Shown: piece after piece, positions 24,421 through 33,698 of the stretch
Layout of the letters: each line of letters starts with the position of its first letter
Position numbering within the stretch: position 1 is the first letter of the stretch
NCBI GenBank assembly: GCA_964371945.1
Contig: CAYJPA010000022.1
Span: 4,272-68,271, forward strand
DNA: 64,000 nucleotides
From: CAYJPA01 sp964371945
GTDB lineage: Bacteria > Chloroflexota > Chloroflexia > Thermomicrobiales > UBA6265
Direction of reading: 5' to 3'
Position numbers and translations under genes: made by a program
Notes under the pieces: model-generated
Told to the model about the DNA's origin: nothing
Seen by the model: the letters and a program-made list of their open reading frames with translations, nothing else
Database searches by the model: none

Positions 24421-24437
24421 CACTGATTGAATCAGTG
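24421..24437. promoter_or_regulatory. Perfect 17-bp palindrome upstream of the BKACE cluster
   Basis: CACTGATT-G-AATCAGTG has perfect 8-bp arms around one base, 22 bases before the first ATG of the leftward cluster. The location fits an operator. No regulator gene lies beside the cluster, so the binding protein would be encoded elsewhere. No consensus promoter was recognised around it. Confidence 0.55.
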
Positions 24438-24545
24438 GCTGCACGACTCGACGGTTCGAAGAGCGGGATTATCTCGCGTTTTGTTGCCGCCGGAAGACCT
24501 GCCTGATACGGTCGTCGATATTGCGGCGTTGGGAATCGATATACT

Positions 24546-25775
24546 TTGCGGCAGCACCTCAGATTTGCCCTGGACCGTCCTTCTTCACAAAGGGGGCTCG
24601 CTTTGTCAGGGACCGCTCAATCCGCCAGAAGGCCGAATCTTCCCCAACAAAAGCGTCGTGCCTTTTCTCGGTTCAAACTCTGGCATGACGGGCTGCCTCG
24701 TTGGCAGTACACGCTAACGGTCGCTGCGATTGCCCTCTTCCTCGGGTTGCTCTTCGCGGAGTTGGTAGGAGGATGGGACGATCTCGATGGTTTGTTGTCG
24801 AATCATTCCCGGGTCATCGCGATCTGTCTTGGCTTCCTGATCGTTCTCGCGGCCATTCACAGTCTGGCCTGGTCGAAGTGCTGGTCGTATGTCATCAGCC
24901 GGCAGCCGAACCAGATAGCGATTGCATTGGTATTGATTACGGCTTCGTTGGCAATCGTAGTCGCGAGAATCGAAGGGAAACGGGACATCGAGACAGCGAC
25001 GGTCTTTCTCTTCGTCGGCTTAATGAGCGCCTGGTTTGCTAAAACGGCACTTGGTCTCGCCGAGAACGCCCTCTTTGTCGCAATACTGATCGTGCCACTG
25101 ATCACCTATCTGGCGCTCACGGGCAGGCTTTCCGTTGTCGAGCTGCCAGGAGGGACGAAGGTCCAGTTCGAGGGCATAGCTGAAAAACAGATTCAATCTG
25201 GAGCCGCCACCTTGCTCCTGCCCGCATCGACTGCAAAGGGATCGGGCAGTGCAGAATGCGGGACCTTCAAGACCGTTGGCGAAGGCGAAGTCGAGTTTGT
25301 CGCCCCTCAAGCAGACGAAGTCACCGTAGCGATTCCTTCTCAGCTCGCAAGCCGGATTTCGGTTGGCGGCCTGCAGAGTTACCTGCAGCGCTATCCTGCG
25401 CTGCGATACTTCGTGATCGTCAGTCTGGATTGCCTCTTAGTCGCCTTTGGAGAGATCGATTCGCTCAAGGCAATCCTGACCACGACGGGGGCTTCCTTTC
25501 TACAAGATGCTTCACGTGGTCAGTTCGCACTCTTATCGAAGTACCCGGGAATTTCCAATGCATCGATTGCGGGCGAACCCACGGTGGCCGAGGCGATTGA
25601 TGCCCTCGATTCGCAGCGAGTTGATGCCATCGCGGTGGTTGGATCAGAAGTTGGACGATTTCAAGGAATTGTCGATAGGGACCACATCATCGATCAAGTG
25701 TTGTTGAGTATGTTGGGAGTTGCGACGCGAACCCCGGCCCCGGCACCAAGCCTTGCGCCGCTCTCGTCGAACTAG
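24546..25775 (+). CDS. Membrane protein with cytoplasmic C-terminal domain, unknown function
   Basis: The 409-residue frame has a basic N-terminal stretch and about five membrane segments (near 54-74, 89-108, 123-141, 150-166 and 173-192). A soluble part of roughly 210 residues follows. The segment 'TVAEAIDALDSQRVDAIAVV' then 'FQGIVDRDHIIDQVLLSML' resembles a CBS half-motif, so a ligand-sensing C-terminus is possible. Charged strands at 195-275 may form a small beta domain. I do not recognise the whole protein. The start is uncertain: no ribosome-binding site precedes 24546 and the first 50 residues look weak. Its stop overlaps the converging PQQ-propeller gene through a shared CTAG. Confidence 0.6.
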   Translation: MRQHLRFALDRPSSQRGLALSGTAQSARRPNLPQQKRRAFSRFKLWHDGLPRWQYTLTVAAIALFLGLLFAELVGGWDDLDGLLSNHSRVIAICLGFLIVLAAIHSLAWSKCWSYVISRQPNQIAIALVLITASLAIVVARIEGKRDIETATVFLFVGLMSAWFAKTALGLAENALFVAILIVPLITYLALTGRLSVVELPGGTKVQFEGIAEKQIQSGAATLLLPASTAKGSGSAECGTFKTVGEGEVEFVAPQADEVTVAIPSQLASRISVGGLQSYLQRYPALRYFVIVSLDCLLVAFGEIDSLKAILTTTGASFLQDASRGQFALLSKYPGISNASIAGEPTVAEAIDALDSQRVDAIAVVGSEVGRFQGIVDRDHIIDQVLLSMLGVATRTPAPAPSLAPLSSN

Positions 25776-27001
25776 GCCGCGGCGGCGGCATCGGCAACTG
25801 CATACAGGGTGCCGTCGGTGCTACCAGCGTAGACAACGCCGTCCGCCACGGCAGGCGCGGAAACTATCTCGCCCCCGACCGTGACCGACCAGTTTGTTCG
25901 ACCCGTTGCCGTGTCGATCCCATAGATGGAACCGCCGATTCCCAAGAACAGACCGTTTCCGGCCAATACCATCGCCGCGCCGGCGCTCCCCGGTAGCAAG
26001 CTCTGACTCGTGCTTGGGGCGAATTCAGCAACCGTTTCGGCCAACGCGGCAAGACTGCAGGCATCGTTCGGAGTCGAAAGCCTTCGCAACTGTAGGCCGT
26101 CCACAACCAGAACACTCTTGCCAACAACGGCCGGCGTCAGGCTCACGGGTGATTCGAACGAGTACGACCAGCACATGACCGGGGTGCTGGCCGTAGCTAT
26201 GAGATTCAAGTCGACCGCGGCGACCGTTCCGCTAGCACTCACAAAGTAGACCCGATCGCCGCTCACGACCGGAATACCATCCACCGGCGAGTCCGTTGGC
26301 ACGACCGTGAGTTCATTGAAGGCTGTAACGTTGCCGCCTTCCGGCCTCATCAACACGTGTAGACCATCGGCAGCACCTACGAAGATGAAGTTGTTAAACA
26401 CGGCCGGAGAGGAGTACGTTGATGTACTGATCGTCACACTCCCCTGAGCGTTCTTATCTTTGTCGTAGAAAGCGAGTCCCCCGTCACCACCGGCATAGAA
26501 GACGAATTCTTCGAAGACGGCGGGAGAGGTTGCCACGCCATTCGTCACTTCCAGAAGCCATCTAAGCGTTCCATCGAGCCGATTGACGGCAAGGAGACCC
26601 TTGACCGTGCCGACATAGACGATGTCGTTGGCGAGATCGATTGCCGGCGAGGAGGTCGTCAATCCCCCGGTCGCAAACTGCCAGAGCACTCGTCCGCTCG
26701 CTGCTTCGACCGCCCAGAGATATCCTTCGTCGCTTCCAAAGTAGAGGATTCCTTCTGCCACCGCGGGCGACGAGGCAATCGCCGCCTTTGTCCGGATGAT
26801 CGGAGTGACGGACAAGTTCGTCCCAGACGGACCCATCGCCGTCGCCGACCCGTTTCGATCGGGACCGCCGAGCAGCATCGGCCAGGTTTGAAGCGACTCC
26901 TGAAAGTTTGCGGAGATGGCCGCCGAAGGAGTGATGAGCGGTACCGGTCCGAGTACGAGCAGTCCGAGGAAGAGGCGGATGAAGAAAGCCATTCGAGGCA
27001 T
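25772..27001 (-). CDS. PQQ-type beta-propeller repeat protein, exported
   Basis: The preferred start at 27001 gives 409 residues; GAGGAG lies seven bases upstream, inside the longer TTG-started frame. A signal peptide ('MAFFIRLFLGLLVLGPVPLI', then 'TPSAAISA') precedes seven or so blades. The blades have the PQQ/PQQ_2 pattern, for example 'SSPAVAEGILYFGSDEGYLW', 'TSSPAIDLANDIVYVGTVKG' and 'SAPAVADGVVYAGSTDGTLY'. Enzymatic quinoprotein residues are not evident, so a scaffold or BamB-like role outside the membrane is more likely than a dehydrogenase. It converges with the five-TM protein gene. Confidence 0.85.
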   Translation of the reverse strand: MPRMAFFIRLFLGLLVLGPVPLITPSAAISANFQESLQTWPMLLGGPDRNGSATAMGPSGTNLSVTPIIRTKAAIASSPAVAEGILYFGSDEGYLWAVEAASGRVLWQFATGGLTTSSPAIDLANDIVYVGTVKGLLAVNRLDGTLRWLLEVTNGVATSPAVFEEFVFYAGGDGGLAFYDKDKNAQGSVTISTSTYSSPAVFNNFIFVGAADGLHVLMRPEGGNVTAFNELTVVPTDSPVDGIPVVSGDRVYFVSASGTVAAVDLNLIATASTPVMCWSYSFESPVSLTPAVVGKSVLVVDGLQLRRLSTPNDACSLAALAETVAEFAPSTSQSLLPGSAGAAMVLAGNGLFLGIGGSIYGIDTATGRTNWSVTVGGEIVSAPAVADGVVYAGSTDGTLYAVADAAAAA

Positions 27002-27099
27002 TCGATCACTCCTCAACTGGTTACGTGAAGAACTCCGCGCTTCGCTTGTTCAGTGGCCTTACTTTACAGGCGGCATTCCGCGGGCACAAGCCATGCCCG

Positions 27100-28323
27100 C
27101 TAGACGGCCAGCCCCGGATCGGGCTCGAGTATTGGAGCAGACAGCTCTTCAGCTGGTCGTCGCAGCTTTACAGCTTTTCGTTGCGCGACAAACATGACCG
27201 GGAGGAGCAAGACGCACAACACGATTGCAACATCAAACGCGAGTCTGTTGCTGCGGGCGTACAACGGGCCGGCCAGAATCGGGCCCATCGCGTACGCGAG
27301 GCCACCGGTCATCTCTGTTATGGCGAAAGCGCGTGCGCGATGTGCGAACGGCGCCAGCTCCCCGAGCGCTGCCGAGAGCATCGCCCAGGCAGAAAACAGA
27401 CCGCCGCGGGAGAAGAACGCGATCGCCAACAGCGGCAGGTGGCCGGTCGATCGAAACAACACAAACCCGACGCCAATAACCGATATCGCCAACGCAACCG
27501 CGTGGAATGGCGCGCGCTGCAGGCGAAGAATCCTTGCGACCGCGATACCGAAGCACGCCGAGCCGACCGCGGCACCGGAGCCGATTATGCTGATTACGGC
27601 GGGGTTCATTCCCCGGACGTCTTCGAGAAATGTCGGGATGAACGCGGTGCCGAGCGAGAGTGTGAAGACGGTTACCAGGAGCAAAGAGGCGACAAGGCGT
27701 ACACCCGGATCCGCCATCGCATCCCGGTAGGTCGATCCCTTTATGGCGGATCGTTGCGAGAAACCCTCCGGTTCCTTGATTCTGGCGAGATAGAAGAGCG
27801 AGAGTGTCGAACATGCTGCCCCGAAGACGAACGCCGCGCGGATGCCGAAGAGCCACACCAGTAAGCCGGAAATCAACGGGGAGGCGATCAATGCGATCGA
27901 TGGACCAACGGTAAAGACGAGTGCAAACGAGCGCATTCGTTGGTCACCGGACAGCGACGCGACCAAGACCTGAAGCAATGGAAAAACAAGCTCGCCGATC
28001 GCGCCGCCAACCAGCATGACAATCAGGTGCGACCAGTGGGTGGCGATCGACGCTGATAGGAGTCCCACGACGGTGAACATGCGGCAGATCAGGATCGCCC
28101 TGCGGTAACCCAACCTGTCGGCTATGGCTGCTGAAGGGCCAATGACTAGAAGCCGAATAAAGCCCGAGGAGCCAAGCACCAGCCCGACAATGGTGATTGG
28201 GGCGCCGAGACGCTCGATCCAAAGCGGCCAGACGCTGAGATACGCTCCAAAGGTTGCTTCCAGGAAAAAGAGACCCCAGAAGATCGGAACAATCGACGGT
28301 GGAATCCCAAGCTGAACGCGCAC
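27100..28323 (-). CDS. MFS transporter, MFS_1/drug-exporter-like
   Basis: The 407-residue product has about twelve membrane helices. The loop between helices 2 and 3 carries 'SAAIADRLGYRRAILICR', the family GxxxDRxGRR-type motif. The central loop 'ARIKEPEGFSQRSAIKGS' separates the two six-helix halves. The second half has 'FFSRGGLFSAWAMLSAALGE' and 'HRARAFAITEMTGGLAYAMG'. A proton-driven exporter of small hydrophobic compounds or sugars is likely; the substrate cannot be deduced. The start is GTG at 28323 and no ribosome-binding site stands out. It lies 98 bases downstream of nothing obvious and is probably monocistronic. Confidence 0.82.
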   Translation of the reverse strand: MRVQLGIPPSIVPIFWGLFFLEATFGAYLSVWPLWIERLGAPITIVGLVLGSSGFIRLLVIGPSAAIADRLGYRRAILICRMFTVVGLLSASIATHWSHLIVMLVGGAIGELVFPLLQVLVASLSGDQRMRSFALVFTVGPSIALIASPLISGLLVWLFGIRAAFVFGAACSTLSLFYLARIKEPEGFSQRSAIKGSTYRDAMADPGVRLVASLLLVTVFTLSLGTAFIPTFLEDVRGMNPAVISIIGSGAAVGSACFGIAVARILRLQRAPFHAVALAISVIGVGFVLFRSTGHLPLLAIAFFSRGGLFSAWAMLSAALGELAPFAHRARAFAITEMTGGLAYAMGPILAGPLYARSNRLAFDVAIVLCVLLLPVMFVAQRKAVKLRRPAEELSAPILEPDPGLAV

Positions 28324-28468
28324 GCGAAGTCTCCGGTGAGCGCGGCGGCATCCCTGGCCGCGCGATCGCGATCTCGACGAATCGCATCGCGGCTGGCGAC
28401 GATACCATAGCTTGACGAGCGCGTGGTGAATGTATCGCTAAAGCGGCATCGTCGTGCCCGTGAGGGGA

Positions 28469-29152
28469 TTACCAGTCGGAATCTGTTGTCGAGAGCCTAC
28501 GGAGCCGGCCAGTGTGCGAAGGGGCCTGGACGCCGGCTGGATAATTGCCTCCGGTCTGCAGGCCCGAGTCATAACGCACAGGGGGTTGAAGCCGCTCTGG
28601 TGCATGCTGAACGGGTGCAGCGATCTCGGTGTCTGGCTCCGCCAACAACACGCCTGAGATGTGGGCGCGATTGACGAATACAGTTAGGCGCTCTGGCGGG
28701 ACGCTCGTCGGCGTTGTCGTTCTGGCCCTGACGACTCCCGCTTCGGTTAGCGGCATGAAGGTATCGAAGCCCTCTTGCAGGAGCACGTTTGGATCGAACC
28801 GCCCCTGAACATGTACTGTTCCGACCACCACCATGCCGGGCGTCAGAATCGAAACCCGTACGGGCCTCTTCTGGACGAAGGTGCCGATTTTTTTCATCGC
28901 CGTCTGCGGTGGTTCAGACAGTACGACCACGCAGCCGACATCGTTCTTCCGGATTGCGCCTGCCGCGTACTCAACGATTGGAATACTTGGGCGATCGGGA
29001 TTCGAATAGGTCAGGCGAGAGAGCTCGAGGATTGCGGACGATGCGTTGAGTGCATCTTGCACCCGCTCGCCAGCGGTTGCCAGATCCGCGGTCAGACATG
29101 CATCGGCCGTAAACAGCACCACGCGGGCAAGAGGATGCGGCTGGGTCGACAT
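28469..29152 (-). CDS. Uncharacterised 227-residue soluble protein
   Basis: The ATG at 29152, with AGAGG upstream, begins 'MSTQPHPLARVVLFTADACL', giving 227 residues. The N-terminal half is alpha/beta ('AILELSRLTYSNPDR'). The segment 'RVSILTPGMVVVGTVHVQGR' with 'FDTFMPLTEAGVVRA' and 'LTVFVNRAHISGVLL' forms a compact beta unit. It resembles small domains seen repeatedly in Chloroflexi proteins of unknown function. The C-terminal 45 residues are Pro/Arg/Ser-rich and probably disordered. No signal peptide, membrane helix or catalytic motif is visible. I assign no function. Confidence 0.6.
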   Translation of the reverse strand: MSTQPHPLARVVLFTADACLTADLATAGERVQDALNASSAILELSRLTYSNPDRPSIPIVEYAAGAIRKNDVGCVVVLSEPPQTAMKKIGTFVQKRPVRVSILTPGMVVVGTVHVQGRFDPNVLLQEGFDTFMPLTEAGVVRARTTTPTSVPPERLTVFVNRAHISGVLLAEPDTEIAAPVQHAPERLQPPVRYDSGLQTGGNYPAGVQAPSHTGRLRRLSTTDSDW

Positions 29153-29431
29153 TCTATTGGGGCCTCTGCTGCATGGCAAACTGAAGGTCTTGTCCCGATT
29201 TTCACCGGATGAAGCAACGGTATCGCCTTTGCTCACGATGAACCATGCGACAAGAGTCATGTTCGGACACGGCCCGATTCCCATTCGGTTCCCAACAGCG
29301 TTGTCATGAGCCGCGACAATACTCACGATTGACTGCCATTGCCCCACTTCCCCTTGTCGGCCACAATAGCCAGCATTGGCAGGAGTCTGACACCCTGCAG
29401 TTGTCACTCAAACTGAACCGCACGGATCACA

Positions 29432-31942
29432 ATGGTGAGCAGCTTGATGTCCGTTCCAACCTCGAACGGTCAGTTCGTCGGTCGTGCGCAAGAGCTCGCT
29501 GATATCGCGGGGCTGTTGCGGCAGCCTGCGATCCGGTTGATTACCTTGACGGGAGCGGGTGGGATCGGCAAAACGCGGATCGCTCAGGAAGCCGCGCGTC
29601 AGGTAACGTGCGACGAGTTTCCGGACGGAGTCGGGTTCATTTCCCTGGCCTCGGTGCGCGATCCCGAGCTGCTCGCGGAGGTGATTGCCCAGGAGCTGAG
29701 TGTTCCCGAAATAGGCGATCAGTCCCGCGAGCGCGATCTCTTCGCATACGTTAAAGACCGTAACATGCTGCTCGTGCTCGATAACTTCGAACAAGTGCGC
29801 GACGGCAAGTATCTAATATCCCAGATTCTGGAGGCATCTCCGGCCGGGTTTGTCATTCTCGTAACCAGCCAGCATATCCTCGAGCTTAGCTGGGAATGCG
29901 CATACCCGGTGCTGGAGATGATCCCGCCGCCAACCGGGCGACGACAGACCGCGGAGCAGCTGAAGTCGAACGATGCCGCTCAACTCTTTGAGATGTATGC
30001 AAGAACGGCAAATTTGGCTTTCCGCGTCACCGATGCCAATGCGGAGCAAGTTGCCGAGATCTGCCGGCAGCTCGAAGGGCTACCACTTGCGCTGGAGCTA
30101 GCGGCAGCGCGTGTCCGGTCGATCGACCCCGCCCGCCTGCTGTCTCTGCTCACGCCACGCCTCGGTTTCTTGCGCCGTGACGACGGCGATCATCCCGAGC
30201 GACATCGCACGATGGCGGCCGCGATCGAATGGAGCTATCGGCTGCTGTCCGATCGCCAGCGGTGTTTGTTGCGACGGCTGTCCGTCTTTTCCGCTGGATT
30301 CAGCGCGGAGAGTGCCTTTCAAGTCGGGAGCTGCAATCATCCATCGGCAACATATGTCAGCTCAGAATGGCCGTATCAGACTTCGAGTCAAGAATTCCAC
30401 GACGATCTCGACGAGCTTGTGAAGGCATCTCTGCTGCGCTTCGAGTTTTCAGCGACAGGGCAGGGTCGTTACCGGATGCTCGGCGCGGTGCGCGAATTCG
30501 GGTTGACTGAACTACTGGACGTCGATGAACGCTCAGAGACCTATTGGACATTCGTGGGCTCAATGCTCACGTTCGTCGAAGACCTGAAGGCCGCTCTCAG
30601 GAGTGATCAAGCTGCGAACGCGATCGCCCAGCTCGAAGCAGAACATCCAAATATCCAGGCGGCATTGCAATGGTCGATTGCCCGGGGTCAGGCCGGCAGC
30701 GAAAGCGCCCTCAGAATGTGCACTGCTGTCTGGAGTTTTTGGAAGCAGCGCGGGTATCTGCGGGAAGCCGAGCACTGGCTGCGAGTGGCGATCGCCAGCT
30801 CGGGCGACCAGGAATCGCTTCATCTCGGCAACGGCTACCTGCTGCTTGGTCACACCGTGAGTGATCAACGCTATGGCTGGATATGTTACGAGCGGGCGCT
30901 GGAGATCTACCGGCGGCTAGGATCCACTCGTTATGTTGCCGGAACACTGAACAGCCTGGGACAGACCGCGATCTACCAGGGCGAGTACGGGCGCGCCAAG
31001 AGTCTGTTGCAGGAAACACTCAAACTATTTGCGAAGGATAAGGAGCAAACGACGACGAGCGACATTGCCCATGTGCACTATCAGCTCGGATCGTTGCATG
31101 CCCGGCTCAATGAGAACGAGCCGGCAATCAGACATCTCGACGAGGCGCGGCTGCTCTGGGAAGAGTCGGGACAGACGATCGACGTGATCAATGCGATCAT
31201 CGAGCTCGGTCATGTCTACACCGAGCTCGGGCGTTACGGTACGGCGCTCGACTTGTTGAACTGGGCGTGGACGCGCGCCAAAGACTCGAGTGACTACGAT
31301 GCCGAGGTTCGCGCGCTTTGTGAGCTCGGATTGGTGGAAAGCCGAACCGGGGACGACGTTCGTGCGCTGGAGCACCTACGAACAGCTTTGAGAATCTATC
31401 ACGACAACGGCTACGTCTTCGGCACGGTCGTGCCGGTCATCGAGGCCATTGCTTCGGTCGCGACCGGACAGAAACAATGTGAGCTCGCCGCTGAGTTGAT
31501 GGGATTTGCTGACAATTGGCGGCGCAAAAGTGGTATGGCGCTACATCCGTGGGAAGTGGCCGGGCGAGCTCGAACAATCGAACAAGCGAAGCGGAACATT
31601 GGAGCGGCTGTGTTCGATGTCGCTTGGAACCGCGGGCAGCGACTGCTGCAGTTAAGTGCAATCGTCGAGGCAGTCGACGCACTCCAGGTGACGACGAGCG
31701 GGACCGGAGCTCGCTCTACGGGAGATGCAGCGCAAAGCAAGCTCACCAGGCGCGAGCATGAGGTACTTTGCTTGCTCGCAACCGGTCTGAAGTATCGCGA
31801 TATCGCCGCGGCGCTCAATTTGAAGGAAGCCACGATCAAAAAATTCGTTGAGCGCATCTACGATGCACTGGATGTGAACAACCGCACTGCCGCGACCGCT
31901 TATGCGTTCCAGCACGCACTGTGCGAACCGCCAACCGCGTAA
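29432..31942 (+). CDS. LuxR-family regulator with STAND (NB-ARC) ATPase and TPR array
   Basis: The 836-residue product opens with a STAND ATPase. Walker A is GAGGIGKT at 41-48, Walker B is 'LLVLDNFE' at about 113-120, and 'GLPLALELAAARVRS' is the NB-ARC GLPLA motif. TPR-like repeats follow at about 430-690 ('YLLLGHTVSDQRYG', 'ATIYQGEYGRA'-like helices). A C-terminal LuxR HTH ends it ('LTRREHEVLCLLATGLKYRD' onward). Such proteins are signal-responsive activators of the MalT type: a ligand or partner triggers ATP-dependent oligomerisation. The start at 29432 is the longest; ATG 29447 is an alternative. It points away from the cupin/subtilase/amidase genes, which are natural but unproven candidate partners. 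Confidence 0.88.
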   Translation: MVSSLMSVPTSNGQFVGRAQELADIAGLLRQPAIRLITLTGAGGIGKTRIAQEAARQVTCDEFPDGVGFISLASVRDPELLAEVIAQELSVPEIGDQSRERDLFAYVKDRNMLLVLDNFEQVRDGKYLISQILEASPAGFVILVTSQHILELSWECAYPVLEMIPPPTGRRQTAEQLKSNDAAQLFEMYARTANLAFRVTDANAEQVAEICRQLEGLPLALELAAARVRSIDPARLLSLLTPRLGFLRRDDGDHPERHRTMAAAIEWSYRLLSDRQRCLLRRLSVFSAGFSAESAFQVGSCNHPSATYVSSEWPYQTSSQEFHDDLDELVKASLLRFEFSATGQGRYRMLGAVREFGLTELLDVDERSETYWTFVGSMLTFVEDLKAALRSDQAANAIAQLEAEHPNIQAALQWSIARGQAGSESALRMCTAVWSFWKQRGYLREAEHWLRVAIASSGDQESLHLGNGYLLLGHTVSDQRYGWICYERALEIYRRLGSTRYVAGTLNSLGQTAIYQGEYGRAKSLLQETLKLFAKDKEQTTTSDIAHVHYQLGSLHARLNENEPAIRHLDEARLLWEESGQTIDVINAIIELGHVYTELGRYGTALDLLNWAWTRAKDSSDYDAEVRALCELGLVESRTGDDVRALEHLRTALRIYHDNGYVFGTVVPVIEAIASVATGQKQCELAAELMGFADNWRRKSGMALHPWEVAGRARTIEQAKRNIGAAVFDVAWNRGQRLLQLSAIVEAVDALQVTTSGTGARSTGDAAQSKLTRREHEVLCLLATGLKYRDIAAALNLKEATIKKFVERIYDALDVNNRTAATAYAFQHALCEPPTA

Positions 31943-32003
31943 ATGGGTGGCATACGAACGGCCGGAAAAGGCCGCTTGTTCGACGGACGATCAAGTTCTG
32001 ACC

Positions 32004-32456
32004 CTACGGGAGCCAGCAGCCTCCCGTGCAGGGCGCAGGATCGGACTGATTGACCCAACCGACGGTCAGAATCGTCGTTTTGCCTTTGTCGCCGGCGAAG
32101 GCCGAAACGATGATATCGACCATCACGATCAGGTCGCCCGGGTTTAGAACGACAGATGTGCCAGGCGCAATTGCTTCTTCCTTGTTGTCCCGCCGGTAAA
32201 CAACAATTTGGGCGCCTTTTTCGAATGTCAACGTCAATGCGCCGGATTCCACGGAGACCCAGTAGAAATGGGAATAGTGCTCGAAATCGGACCGATAACC
32301 TGAGTCAAATGCCGTTCTACTCAATCGCATTTGGGTGGCGTCAACCGGAAGATTGACGATCGCGTCGGGATAGTCGACGAGATTCAGCGTGACCGGCATA
32401 TCCTCCGCGTACGAAGGGAGTAACCGGTGAAAAACTGGAGCCTGCCCCGTATCCAT
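32004..32456 (-). CDS. Cupin-domain protein
   Basis: The 150-residue product has a cupin barrel at about 50-130. The strands 'FYWVSVESGALTLTFEKGAQ' and 'IAPGTSVVLNPGDLIVM' match the two cupin motif regions, but few His ligands are seen, so metal binding is doubtful. It ends with 'CTGGCWLP', a Cys-containing tail that recurs on small Thermomicrobia cupins. No signal peptide is evident from this start. It converges with the LuxR regulator gene and is the last gene of the leftward group, 63 bases after the subtilase. Confidence 0.6.
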   Translation of the reverse strand: MDTGQAPVFHRLLPSYAEDMPVTLNLVDYPDAIVNLPVDATQMRLSRTAFDSGYRSDFEHYSHFYWVSVESGALTLTFEKGAQIVVYRRDNKEEAIAPGTSVVLNPGDLIVMVDIIVSAFAGDKGKTTILTVGWVNQSDPAPCTGGCWLP

Positions 32457-32519
32457 GTGACTGCCTCTCCTCTTGCGTGTGCTCGCTCGCTCGACCGATC
32501 CGCCCGGCCGAGCTCGGGC

Positions 32520-33698
32520 CTATCGAGTTGCCTGCGTGCCAAGAACCCGTCCAAGAATCCGGCGGATGTTTGGCACTGCTCCAATCGGATCAGCGCCGCC
32601 AAGCACGGGCGATCCAAGTTCAAGATCTGAAAAGACTGAACGCACGGTTTTCGGACTCAAGGGAGCTCCGGTTGCGTTCATAACAAGGCTCTGTACCGCG
32701 GCAACTGCCGCGGCCACGATCGCGGCGGCCCCTGAGGTACCTCCAAAACCGGAGGTATAGCCAGGGTGACCGTTGCGGCCAGGTCCCGCCGCTGTGAAAA
32801 GCTGTTCCCCGGGCGCGCAACAATCGACTCGACAACCATAGTTTGACTTTGGCTGAGGATTCCGCGCGAAGCCCGCGCTCCACCGTCGGAATGGAACCGT
32901 TGCAGTCGATGCTCCGACGGTGAGCGCACCGGTGTCGATCTGAAACGCATCACTCGTGGAGTCGGCTTTCACCAACCAAGGATCGGACTTCATCGTGATC
33001 TGTCTCTGTACGGTTGGACCGTCGCGTCGGATGAGATTGTCCAGACATAGGCCGCCGTTGCCCGCGGCCTGCACGACGACGACTCCGAGCCGCTTGGCTT
33101 TCGTGAACAATTCGGCAACTCCCGGACGCAGTTCATAGGGAAGATGCGGTGCACGGGAGGACCAATCGCGGGGGACAAGCAAAACGCCTGAGCGAGACGA
33201 CGCGAGCTGCTCGATCGTTTCAGACAGGACGCAGTTGCTCGACCTTTCCTCCCGGTCGAGAGAATTAGCGAGCACGATCCTGACTCCAGGAACAAGCGGG
33301 GACAGATCCAGGACATCACTGAATCCGCCGATATGCAACCCCAAGACCGATGTCCCGTGACCAGATCGCACACCGTGCATTGACGAGCTTCCCAAATGTC
33401 GGATCGGCCGTTCCTGTTCGAGATACGCACCAAAATACGGGTGGTCAAGATGCCATCCATCATCGAAATGAGCGATGGTCACGCCGTTTCCGAGGAGAAT
33501 TCCAACGCGATGGGCTTCTTGGCGTGCATGATCGAAGTCCAGACCGAATTCGGCGCTCTGGAACGGATTCAAATCAGGCGAGGATTCGCCGATCGATCCG
33601 TAGGACGTAAATGGACTCCGAGAATCAACCGTGAGTGATCGCGTCGGGTGACTGCCCACAACTCCTCCAGAACAACGATGGGTGAACAACCTGGTCAC
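32520..33698 (-). CDS. S8 family (subtilisin-like) serine peptidase
   Basis: The 392-residue product has the full subtilase set: the Asp region 'GVTIAHFDDGWHLDHPYF', the His region 'GHGTSVLGLHIGG', the oxyanion Asn region 'VVVQAAGNGGLC', and the Ser region 'FGGTSGAAAIVAAAV'. The protein should be an active endopeptidase. No signal peptide or obvious pro-domain is present; the first 70 residues are Ser/Pro-rich. The start is GTG at 33698, overlapping the amidase stop by four bases (GTGA), so the two are translated together. A non-exported subtilase is unusual and suggests an internal, toxin-like or lysis-released role. Confidence 0.85.
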   Translation of the reverse strand: MTRLFTHRCSGGVVGSHPTRSLTVDSRSPFTSYGSIGESSPDLNPFQSAEFGLDFDHARQEAHRVGILLGNGVTIAHFDDGWHLDHPYFGAYLEQERPIRHLGSSSMHGVRSGHGTSVLGLHIGGFSDVLDLSPLVPGVRIVLANSLDREERSSNCVLSETIEQLASSRSGVLLVPRDWSSRAPHLPYELRPGVAELFTKAKRLGVVVVQAAGNGGLCLDNLIRRDGPTVQRQITMKSDPWLVKADSTSDAFQIDTGALTVGASTATVPFRRWSAGFARNPQPKSNYGCRVDCCAPGEQLFTAAGPGRNGHPGYTSGFGGTSGAAAIVAAAVAAVQSLVMNATGAPLSPKTVRSVFSDLELGSPVLGGADPIGAVPNIRRILGRVLGTQATR

